Shown here piece by piece: positions 37,592 to 49,500 of a stretch of DNA of 64,000 bases. The stretch lies in assembly GCA_003117195.1 (NCBI GenBank), contig BDSI01000010.1, positions 1,468,186 through 1,532,185 on the forward strand, given 5' to 3'. A program made the position numbers and the translations under genes. Position 1 is the stretch's first letter; the number at the start of each line of letters is the position of its first letter. Under the pieces are notes generated by a model. That model searched no databases. It had not been told where the DNA came from and saw only the letters and a list, made by a program, of their open reading frames with translations. Source of the DNA: Eudorina sp. 2006-703-Eu-15 (Eukaryota > Chlorophyta > Chlorophyceae > Chlamydomonadales > Volvocaceae).

Positions 37592-40500
37592 ATGTGGGCT
37601 GAAAAAGCTATCAGACTACGACGGAATCGAGTTTGGTGGCAGCTTCTGCTTGTGACCTGCTTGGGGAGTTGGAAGCTGGGAACTCAGCCAGCAACAGGAC
37701 AAGCTTTAGACTGTGCCAGCTTGCTGAGGAGCTCTCCGGCAAACCTGACAGCTTTGCAGCCGTGTGTCAGCGTTGCGGCTACGAGTGCACCCCTCGTGCT
37801 CGACGGGTCCCGGCGTTTCGAGGCGTCTGCCGGTGCATCGCGGGCAGTCTTAGATTTGGCTTTCAAGTCATCCACTCTGTTATTACTTCCACCAGGTGTG
37901 CGGACGCGCTCTGGCTCGCCTCTCTCTCGCTCTCTGAAGAGCGACCACGCCTCAGGCCGACTGACCGTTGCATTGTTCCACTCGCAACCGCAACCGCGAG
38001 CAGGGGCCGTCACGGAGATTGTGTCGGCGAATGTGACGGGGGTGCGCTTAACCAAGCCCACCACGGTGGAGGTGGTGAAGCTTCTGGCGGTGTCCGTGCA
38101 GCCCACCGCCTCCCTGCTGCTCACGGACGTCACCCTCGAAACAGACTGCGCGACGCTGTCCCGGTACCAGCAGTTTGTGAACGACGCCCGCCCGGCGAAC
38201 CTGACTGTGGTGCGTCGCGGGGTTGGGGCTCCGCGGGGTTGTACATGCATGTGCCGTACCAGGCGGGCGCTTGACTTGTGTTTGACCGAGCCGGCACCAA
38301 AATGTGGGAAGGGGCAACGCACCTGTATGGATGGCACCTCCAGGTTGGATGGCACCGGACTCAATTCGTGCCCCCTTTCCCTGCCCCGCAGACGGGTCCC
38401 AGCGGCGACGTCTCGGTCAGCAGCTTGAAGCAGACGGGCATCACCTTCACCGCCTGCCGCATCACCTGCAGCCGGCCCCCGGCGGTGACCCTGCCGGGTG
38501 CTGGCTCCGCTGACAGTGGCGGCGGCGGCAGCAGCAGCAGTAACAACAGCAGCAACAACAGCAGCAATAATAGCGGCAATAACAGCAGCCTGGACACGAC
38601 CGTCTTCGTGTCCTCGGACTTGGACCTGTATAACGCGTTTGCGCTGGCTAACGGTTACCCGAGCGGGTCATTGACGCTGCTGGTCCAGCAGGACATTGTA
38701 CTGTCGAGCCCGCTGTGGTCGGCACAGGCGGTGACCCTGTACCGGAATCTGACCATCGCCGGGTCCGCAGTCAGCAGCAGCTCGAACAGCAGCAACGGCG
38801 GCAGCGGCAATGGTGCGGTGCCTGTGGGGGTGGCGACGCGGAGCCCGCTGGTGGATCTCCAGGTGAGGGCTGTGCGGGCTTCCGTCTTGAGGTGTGGGTC
38901 CGTCTTGAGGGCCGGGGCAGCGCGGCGCGCGGCGGCTCCGCAGCGGCACGACGGAACCGCACAGAACGCGACTAGGCGAGCTCTGGCCCGGCATCTGCGG
39001 GGTCTCTGGGCCTGGTCAAAGGCCTGCTCACTGGCGGCGCGTGCAGCCGGTGGGCATACCGGGGACAGAAGTGCGCCGCGTGCTCGCGAGCTGCCTTCTG
39101 GTTTCTTATTGTTTGGCCCTTCATTCGACGCCCGCTCGCTCCGTCCTCTGGCGGTGTGGGCCGAATACCGCTAGAGGATTCCCCCCTTGAATCGGGCAAG
39201 GGCATCATATTCCCCCGACGAAGCGGTCTGTTTCGTCGGCGGACGCTTCCATCGGCCCATCGCGCTTTCCTTGTTCACGATTCACCCGTTCGAACCCCGC
39301 CGACTTTTGCATTTTCCCGCACATTTTCATTCTCGCGAACGTGCACCCTTTCTCCCCCGCCCCCTGCTTCTCCCCGCCCAACTCTTCCTACCTGCGAACG
39401 GGGAACGTGCCTCGCTTTTCGACACGCCTCCGAACCTTCATTGCCGACCTGACCCGACCTGACGACTCAATCGCTGCGGCGCTGCAACCTTGCCCGGACC
39501 TCCGCCAGGACGTGGTGAACGGCGTGTATCTGGGCGACCTGGTGACGTTGTCGCTGGAGGACTTGATCTTCATGAACACCGGCATGGTGTTTGGGGTCGC
39601 CCCGGTGCTGTTCACGGGCCTGGGCTTCGTCTCCCCCTTCCTCTGGTTCTTCGGCTTCCAGCGGGTCGTGTCCGTGGACCAGTAAGTGACGTGTTGTGGT
39701 GACTTGGGGGTTTGGGGAGGACGCGGCGGCGACTCGGGGAAGTAGAGGAGCAGGTGTTGCTGCTGTGGCCCTGGGCAGAGATCCCTTGCTCTGGGGGCAG
39801 CGGTGCGCTTCGAGATTGCGCACGTTGGGCGGGCTTGAGCCGGCGGTGGCAACTGACCGGCGCTGCCTTGGTTGGGTCTGACCGCGAGGGGACGCTCCGA
39901 AGCATTGGGGTCTCCCGCGGCCGTGACGCGCGAGGAGAGGGCGTGGGGAGGAGAGGGGGAGGCCCGGGGTGGGTTGGGAATACTTACTGGGGTACGTTCA
40001 AGCTCTGTCCATGCTCCAGGGGAATCAAGCCAAGCCAGGAATTGCACGGCTGGCGGGGTCGGGGGTTCAGGGGTGTTACGGGGGTTAAGACACGCGCAAC
40101 CGTGTCGGTGGGACGAGGGGCAGGCGGGAGGGGTAAGGCTCCTGTTGGGGTTAAATTGCAACCTGCGCTGACACACGCAGCCTGGCGACGAATACCTACC
40201 TACGATCGCCGAGCGATTGACGGCACTGGAAAAAGGCAAAAAGTAAAACGCAAGCGAAAGCAAGGCAGCCGCAGGGGCCACGGACGGGGTACGACACGGT
40301 GCACAGTACAGCACAGCACAGCAGACCACGGAGGGCAGAGCAGAGTGGGTGCGTCCAGCGCTGCGCGGAGGGGTCGAGCTTGCGAGGTCGCGAGGGGGGA
40401 CGTGCTGAGCAGGGAGTAGCGACTGATCCCCCGCTGAAAAGGTGATCCGCGATGTCCATACCTGGGGTGGGTCGCCACCCAACCCCAAACGGGATCTTGG

Positions 40501-43500
40501 GCAACAGGGCCGCAGGCGCAATTACCAGACGGCCGTATGAAGTGAACATCACTCTATCGGTCGGGCGCTTTGGCTCGGCCTGTCAGCCGCTCAGCAGCTG
40601 CGCATGCGGTATGCTGGGGTGGATGGACTGGGCACACATACCACCGCTTCCGGGCGGCGCACCCCAGAACGCATCTGCTGCTCCGGAACCACTGCCGCCG
40701 CAGGACCATGGACCGGTTGCTCGTCACGAACTGCGACGTCATCTCCTATCCGTACGACGTCGGTAAGGCAACGGCCAGGGCGGTGCGGCGTGCCGGGAGG
40801 CGTGCGATCCCTGTTTGGGAGTACAATAAAGAAGGGCACCACCAGACCCCGCATTTCGGGCAGTACGCATTCACACTTTCTGTTGCCGGCGTTGCGATTC
40901 CGCAAGCGCAAACAACCGTTGAGGACTGCGCAACGCAGCAAGCTCAAAGGTATTCTCGGACTTTCCACGCGGTCCATGCGTTGCTCTCTTTTAGTACGCG
41001 CGCTCGTTTTGTACGCGCGCTCTTCCAGTACGAGCGCTTTTAATACGCGTTGATGAGATGAGAGGAGTTGCTAGCACTCCTGTGTGATGAGGATGGCTAG
41101 AGGGTCCCTTCCGCACGTCGCCTGCCGCCCCTTTTCCCAGTGTTAATTTTGTACAATTTTCTATGCCCCCATTCCCAACGCATCCAACTGATACCGGCAG
41201 CGCACCTGTGGCTGTGGACCGTCTTCATCACGTCGGAGTCGGTCGCAGTGCAGGCGGCGCCGTACAAAATTGGCGTGCACGGGGAAATTAAGGTGCGGTT
41301 GTTTTGGAGTCAAGACAGCGTGCGTGACATCATGCAAGAGAGGGGGTTGCAGGAGGCGGGTGGAGGCGGCAGGAGGGCGGGTGGAGGCGGGTGTGGGGGG
41401 AAGGTGGAGGCGGATGTGGGCGGATGTGGGCAGGTGGAGGGAATCGGGGCACCGACATGCGTGAGGTGCAAGGAGCGTGGCTGAGCTGGAGAGGGCGGGG
41501 CGGGGCGGGACTATGGGCGGGGCGGGGCTATGTCGCGTTTGCCAGCCGGTGCGGGTCCGCTGGCAGGGCAGGCCACTAGGACACACGCCACAATGCTGTG
41601 TGACACGCCCGACGTGTCCGTGTCCGTGTGTGCTCGGTAACAGGCAGGGTAAACGTGTCCCCGTTTGGGCGTGTCTGATTGTATGCGGTTGTTAGGGCTG
41701 TCTGTGAGATTGGGTGGGGTGCTTCCCACTTAGTTATGCTACAATCATCAAGGCGCCGTTCCATCTCGAATATGCAGAGTGGAGGCTGAAGTCCGTTCGA
41801 ATGCCACCTTTGCGTCGAGTGCATGTCGTACTTGGAAAAATCACGTGCATGCCGTACTTGGCGACCTAATTGCGCCTCTCACCGCCCCGTCCCCGTCCCT
41901 GCACCCGCGCCTTGCAGATGGACAAGAACTCATCCCAGACCGTCCTTTTGATGCGTCGGCTGGATGCGTACGGCATGCTGTTCCAGAACACCACCTTTGT
42001 GCCCCCCAATGCGTACACCGTCGTCAACGTGACTCTCACATCGCGAGGGGCGGGCGCGCCATTGTACGAACTGGCCATACCCGAGGCCACCACGGCGGTG
42101 GCCGTATGGACGCATGCGGATCTACAGGTACGGCAGTACGGGGCAGGGCAGGGCAGGGCCTACGGCAGTGCGGGGCCCGTGTTGTGGATGGGATTGGGTG
42201 GGGCATGAGAGGCTAGAATCGTCGCGAGGAGATCCATCCGTCCGACGCTTCTAAAACTAAACCAAACCATGGGGGGTCACGGACATGCGACGAACGCATG
42301 CGGGGAACTGTTCGTAAGGTGAGGGCTGCGGGTGAGGGCGTTTTTTGGGAGCAGACAGTCGAGCCGCGTGTGTCCTTTGTTTGCACGTCCGTGCATGCCC
42401 CCCTTGCCGGTGAGTTCCCCAGCGTGCTACGTCGCCGCCTGCGCGTCTTGGGTGCTTGACCCGTAGGTATGCCCCCTTGTGTATGTGAAGACAGCGGAAC
42501 CGATAGCCACCGATGTCGGCATGGACGAAGACGCGTATCCCCCCGCCAGTACGTTCATCACCGGGGCCTTAGCGCTGGCAGTCAGCGCAGCCCCGATATG
42601 TCTACCAATTTTCCAGATAATTCCCCCCAAAACACACACACACACACAGTCATGGTGCGTGCGTCGTGCGTCTCCGTATTTAGTATTTGCGGTATGATTT
42701 GCCTTGCGGTGGTGGCGCGGCTGCCTTGTCCGCGCGCCTGCATATGGTAAGTTTTTCCTCGCAGGTTCTATGGTAAGTATATTGCCACCTGGGATCGGGC
42801 GGGCGGGCGGGTTGCAATTCTAAACACACACAGTCACGGCATTTTGCTTGCAGGTGGGTACATTACGATTACAACGCGAGGATCGCACGCACGCACGGCA
42901 TTGTGGTGTGAATCTGCGTGGCCAAGGCAGCCGACCCGCACCAGCTGGTAGTATTCCGAGCGCGCCAAAAGCGCGCCAAAAATCGACAGCGCTCTGCCGA
43001 CACCGCAGCCTTCTATTCGTTTTAGGGATCGGGCATTGGGTTATTTTTGCACGCATACGGGCACATTAATGGGAACCGCTCGGTCCCTCGCATATCACGC
43101 ACTCCTGTTCTGCCTGCTTAAATAACACAGTCACCGCAACCACATATGATAAGTCTTTTCCTGCAGGTTGCGTGGGAGGTATATCTGCACCTGGGCTCGG
43201 TCGGGCGGGTTCATTTTCTAAACACGTCGTCACCACCACCCTCCGTTCTGATGCGCTTGGCTGCTTACCTACCCCGCAGACCGCCCTCGCCTCGGCCCAG
43301 TGGCCCAGCTGCTCCCCCTACTCCAACACCACCACCTACATCCATCTCTTCTCGAACATCTCGTTGGACGGCGCCAAATGGCCGTACGCGGGGTACAACA
43401 TGTCGTGCAACGTCACGATCAGCGGATCGTACAAGAAGTGAGTGGTGGTGTGGGCTGGTGGCTGGGTCGAAGGGTGAGGGGGGCGACTGAGAGACCGTGG

Positions 43501-46500
43501 TCGGGGGGACACGTGCTGGGGGGCCGCAGGGAGGGAGGGACAGCAGGGTGACTGACTTAGTCGATCGGGAGAGGGCGTGACGTGAACGACGGCAACGAGC
43601 GGTTTGGGTATCTGGGACATGCCCCGATGCGGTATGGAGCGCGCTTCGATCCTTTGGTGGTTGAGTGGTGGGCGGCTGTCCGGGTAGCTGTAATGCCAGT
43701 TGGCGTGACCTGCGCAGCGAAGCCTGGACGGGGCGGGGTACTGGCTGTTGTCGTGAGGATGAAAGGATGCTTCAAGGGATGCTGGATACAATCCGGGCGG
43801 CGGGGAGATGTTCTTGGTACCGTACAGCGGGAGGTGGCCTCTGGAGAGAGCTTCAAAGCCGCAAGGCGGCCCACAGCCATGCCGTGTGCTACAACCCCGG
43901 ACTAGTCAGACTAGACATGCGCAGAATCCGACAAGAATCCATCCTCCATGCGTGGAGGGCATGGCTCCGAAGTCCGAACATTTCGTGTCGGGCCGTCCGT
44001 CACCCTTGCTGCCCGAGCCGGCCAGGCCGCTCTGTCCTGGTTGGCGGGCTGCGGATGTGCCATCCTATAGTTAAGTCCCTCGGGCCCGCCCGGCGCTCTG
44101 TCATCGGCTGTCTGTCCAGGGAGGGCGGCACCTGGCTCAACTTCAACCTGCTGCCCAGGTTCTTAACCCTCAGCGCCGGCGCGACGCTGACGTTCAGGTG
44201 CGGAGGGAGAGGGTGCGGAGAGGGTGCGGGGGGCGGGGGTGCGGAGGGAGAGGGTGCGCAGCAGGGGTGCGGAGGGCTTACCCGACCAACGGGTGCGGTA
44301 GTGGGTAGTTATCAGTTGGGGAGGTCGGGGGCTTCCCTCCCTGCGTGCACTGTGCGATGCATGCGGCCGCCAGTCAGGCCGGCCAGTCAAATCTACCCTC
44401 ACGCCGCAAGTGCCTCCATCTCTCAAACCCGGATATCTCGGCTCCAGGTTGTTTGTCGAAGAAGTCCTAATAATATATATAATTATATATTATGCATAAT
44501 ATTAATAATAATCTAGGGTTCGCGCCATGGTAACGCTCGTGGCCGTCGGTGCTCCCCGCAGGGCTCTGACGCTGTTCAACATGCCCAGTCAGCAGAAGAC
44601 GTATAAGCTGGGCGACCTGACCCAGATGACGCTGCCCATATGGCCAGTGAGCCGGTCCCCCGGCGCGACCTTGCTGCTGGTGGACAGCGCTGTGGTACTG
44701 CCAATGGAGGAGTACCGCATGCTTGCTGACGTGGCGAGCGGAGTGTACGGCTGGGATGCGCTGAACTCGAGCATCAAGGTGCGTGCCACGGGCACGTGTG
44801 TCAAGAGAAGAGACCCGCCCGACCCAAACCAAGGAACAAAGTACTTACCATCATAATAACCTGCAAATGAACAAACAACAAAACAAAGACGGAACAAGGG
44901 AGGCGCGCCACCACCGGCCCAGCGCGCAAACAAAGGGAAGAGCGCAGGCACCCAGCAATGCCCCAAAAACTTTTACTAATTATACCGACCTAATGAAAAG
45001 TGAGGATGTGTGTATGTGTTTAATGACAACACCCGTGCGTTCTCAGGCAGGCAGAGCAGGAGTGCGTTACATGCAAGGGGCATAGCTATTAGCTAAGCCC
45101 AGAAAAAGCGCGTGTGTATGTGTGTTTATCGAGAAATCCGCCTGGACCGCCGTACCATGATGCCTCTTTACCAACTCGGACACCTGGCCCCTTCGGTCGT
45201 GAGGGGGCCGAAGACGCCGCTGATGCTGTCCCGGACTTGCCGCACCGGTCTTGGCACCGCCGGGGTCTTGATGGTGATCATTCATGCCGCAATGAGGGCG
45301 AGCGACATTGGGGCTGAACGTCGTCACCGTACACACACGTAACGTTCGGCTACATCCCGGCCCGTCCCTCCCGACCCTCCACTCCGCCCTCCGCAGGCGG
45401 CCTCCATCAGCCTCCACAGCATGACCGTCATCTTGCTGCAAGGCTTCGGCATGGTCCTGCGCAACACCCAGCTGACCGACGCCACCGGCAACGTGCCCTA
45501 CACGGCCCTGCTGGGGCCCAACATCTTCGGCACCGCCGGCGCGACGCCGCCGCCGTCGCAGCCGCCGCCGGCCGGCTCCGCCGGCCGCGGCCGCGACTTT
45601 CACCTCCACACAGCCGACGTGATCGGCATCTCCATCGCGGTGCCGCTGGGCGTCGTGGGTCTGGCGGCGGTGGCGGCGGCGACGTACCTGCTGCGCCGTC
45701 GGTGGCGCCATAACCGCGAGGTCGGCGTGGAGCTGCCGGCGGGCGGGGGCAGCGGGGGCCAGAGCCCGGAGGTCCCCGCGACGGAGCCGGGGGCGCAGGA
45801 GGGCGCGACCAAGGGCGGCACGGGCGCGTCGTCGGCGTCGGTGCTGTTCGCGGGGCCCAGCTCCAACAACTCGCCGCACTCGGAGACGCCCAGCGGCACG
45901 ACGGACGCGGCGCAGGGCGGCGAGCGAGGGCCGAACAACATGGTGAGTGGCGCGCGGTGTGCCGGAGGCGTCCGTCGGTCGGTCAGGGTAGGGGGCGGGG
46001 AAGGCTGTGGGGGGCGTACCAACGACTCACGGTCAACTACCAACCAACCAGCTGACCAACTGACCGAACCTTGGTGTGGGTGCCCGGGGTCCCGTGATGG
46101 GCGTCGGGGACCCGGGGGATACACCATGGGAAATCGGGTGCGAAGAGGGCAGCTAGCTGGGAGGGACTGAGGGACTTCGAGACTTCGGGAGCGAGCGACG
46201 GCGTGTCAAGCCCAGGCGTGCATGACCGGGCCGGTTGCGTGGTATTTCTTTAAGCGCTTTGGACACCCAACCCGCCAACCGGGCTGAGCATACCTAATAG
46301 CAGCAGCATACAGGCGTAGGCACAGTAACAGCAGGTCGGGTCGTTGTGTGTAGCTTATTGGGCCGCGGGTAGTCGGAGACAGCTCCGAAAGCGGTGTACA
46401 TGACCCGCACCTGGGATCTTGCGGCCGCAGGCCAAGGTTTCGGAGTCGGGTGCCTCCGCCGCCGATGAAGACGCGCCCGTGGCGCCGCCGCTGCACGTGG

Positions 46501-49500
46501 AGCTCCACCAGCTGATCCTGGACTTCGCCAGGTGGGGAGGGGGAGGGGTCCTGGATGTCCCAGGTCGCTGACTGGGCCAGGTGGGGAGGGGGAGGGGGCT
46601 CAGGGGACTTCGGAGGATCTGCAGCTGGGAGCGGGTCGGGCGCGGGCGCGGGTCGGGTGCGCGCGCGGGTGCCACCCACCCATACATGCACACCGTGACC
46701 GCTGTCACGCAGTCGCTGTCCGGTGGATCTGGGGAGGATGTGCGCCTAGATAGGGTCTAGGAACACTGGTGCCGTACAATCAGGGCAGCGCGCGTATCGT
46801 ATTGAGTTCGAACAAGCCCGGCGGGGTTGATGTTGGGGCGGGGGCAAAGGTGGGTTGGACGCAGTGGCGCAGTCGAGTGCGGCAGCCCGCTATGACTATA
46901 GCCGGCCGGCGCCCGCCTGGGCCCGCTGCGTCTCTCCCCCCAACGCAGGGAGATCGAGGATAAGCACCTGACCATCCATGACGCGTTGGGCAGCGGCGGC
47001 TTTGCCACGGTGTACCGAGGTGGGTGGTGGGTGGGTGTGTGCTGTCCGGCGGGTGCTTTCTTGTCATCTGGGCGGTGTAGGGGAGCTGTCGACTGACGGG
47101 AGCGCGCACCGGCGCTGGCATCCCGGCGTTGGGTTTCAAGGCGGGGTCTCTTGGGGGGTATTGGAACTTGGTAGGTATACCGGTATTTATGTTGCGCTGC
47201 TGGCAGAGCAAGTCTCTTGGGGGGATGTCGTTTGGGATAGCTGGGACTCGTCAGGGGTGGTTCCGCACCCGAGTGAGCTAAGGTGTGTTTTTGTAGGCAG
47301 GCAGAGCAGGGGTGCGTGACATGCGAGCGGCATGGCCACGCCCCGGAAATGCCCGTATGCCGCCACACCGCTCCTGCACCAACCCATACAGCAATTACAG
47401 GGATACACATCGTCGGCTGCTATCGAAATCTGGCTGAGAGCTTATCTATATGTGTGTTATCAAGGAGAAAAGCTGAGCTATATGTGTGTGTGTGTGTGCC
47501 GTGCCACCCTATCTGTCATCAGGCACCTGGCGCGGCATCGACGTGGCCGTCAAGGTGATCGAGTTCCAGGACCGGGCCGCGGGCAACGAGCGGCTGCAGG
47601 CGCGCGCCATGACGGAGGCGGCCATCGCCGCCAACATCCAGCACTCGAACATCGTCACCACCTACTCGTACGACATACGGCCCGTACATCCCAACGAGAC
47701 CCTCGACACGCCCAGCAGCACGCTGCTGGGCATAGGGCCCGGGCCCGAGGGGGGCGGGCCGGTGGTGCACCCGAGGCGGCGGAGTGGTTCCAGCGATCAG
47801 AGCCACAGCAGCGGCAGCCAGGCGCCCCGGATGTGGAAGCTCTACCTCATACAGGTGATTGGGGAAGGCGGGGTCCGGGCGGCTACCCGGGGGGGGGCAG
47901 CGGCGCCCGGGCGGCACTGGGGAGGGCGATCCCGGGGGGGGGGGCGGTCAGTACGGTTTGGTCAGGATACACCCTTCCGGAGTTGTCGGCCGCATTCGGG
48001 ACGAGTCGCGTCCCCCCACGCAGCCACCTGTGATCTCAACGCTCGCCCTTGGTGGCTGCGCGGGGCGAGGTGCGGGCGGGCCCGGGTCGGGTCGGGGTTC
48101 CCGCGTCCTTGACGGCGTTGGTTTGTGTGAGTGCTTTCAGGGCCGTCTGCGCGACGCGGCACCAACCCGATGTCGCGCCACCTGTTGGATCGCACACGCC
48201 TGTCCCCTGACGAACGATTCGCCATTCGACATTTTGGAGAAATTTTCCTCGATCCGACGCCGCAGGAATTCTGTGAGGTCGGCTCCCTGCGGATCGCGTT
48301 AGAGAACCGCATGTTCAAGCAGCCAGACGGCCAACCAAACATGGTGCGTGAGAGCGTGACGGCCGCCGACTGGCACCCGCCCGGCGGATGGGGGAGAAGC
48401 GGCAGGGCGAGCGGTTGCCAGCCGTGATGCAAAGAACGTCCGGCGAATCGACTGCACTTCTTCGGCTGGTGGATGAAGGGAGCTGGGGGTCCTTGCCCTG
48501 CGGCCCGCTAGAGCTAGAGCGGGCGTTCACACGTGTGTTCGCGCTTTTGCGTTTGCGGTCGGCCGCCCGAGCGTCAGACCGCGCCGGCCTCTCGTGTTGG
48601 CGTTGTGTTGCATGCGCGGGAGCGGTCGGGAAGGGGCTGGCCTCCCTGCCCTGGGCAGTTCGCACAGCACGAGGCGCCCCGTGAGGCGCATCGACAGAGG
48701 GTGCCTGGGGGCCGTTTCGCTCCTTCGCGGGGCCAAGGGACGGAACGACGCCCGGGTTCCCTCTGTCGATGCGCTTCCCGGGGCGCCCTGTTGCCTACCT
48801 AGGGCCCTCTCCTCACGGGCAATGGGGTACCGACAATTACCCTCCCTGCCCGGCATTCATCGTCACCTACAAATTTCTTACCGCGGTATACCCTTCCTCT
48901 CTCCCTTCCCCCCGCCCTCCCTCTCTCCACAGCCAATGGTCCTGCGGCTGATGCTCGACGTGGTGCGGGGGCTGCAGCACCTGCACAAGAAGAACATCGT
49001 GCACGGAGACCTCACTCCCGGTGCGACAGTTGGGGGGAGCGGCAGGGGGGAGCGGCAGGGGGGGAGGGTAGTCGATAGCCGACCGCAGGCCGATCGGAGA
49101 CGGGTATTAGGCAACAGTCCTTTGTGTTGCCCTCGTCGCCTCCATTGGCGAGGTCCCTCTCCGGTCTGTTTGATGTTCGTCTGTACTGGCTGGTTGCCCG
49201 TGGCGCGGCTGGGTTTAGCGGGGGAGGGGTTCAATTGAAAAAGAAATAAACCCGAAGAACGAACCGGGGTAGGGGCTGCTCCTGTGTGAGTCTGCCGGAC
49301 CAGGGCCAACCGACCGCCGCAACGCAGCGCATGACACGCCAATTCCAATTAACACCGCGGACGGCATAGAATGGGTAGGTAACGATGCTGCGTGTGTTGT
49401 CGCTCGTGTTGCTGCCGATGCGTGTAACGGTGGCGGTGATTGTGATGAACTCAGCATGGAAGTTGCGTTTGGTGGTGATTGCGGTGGTGCGCTGTTTGTT

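Noticed and set aside
42473..42605. Possible extra kinase exon (VCPLVYVKTAEPIATDVG...)
   Set aside because: It starts after an in-phase AG and is open, but no good donor follows and it overlaps the intronic repeat at 42576. The neighbouring exons join without it.
48131..48265. Upstream extension of the kinase exon at 48266 (LSPDERFAIRHFGEIFLDPTP)
   Set aside because: Open in frame, but joining 47854 directly to 48266 restores the expected kinase string LIQ-EFCEVGSLR. The extension is read as intron.
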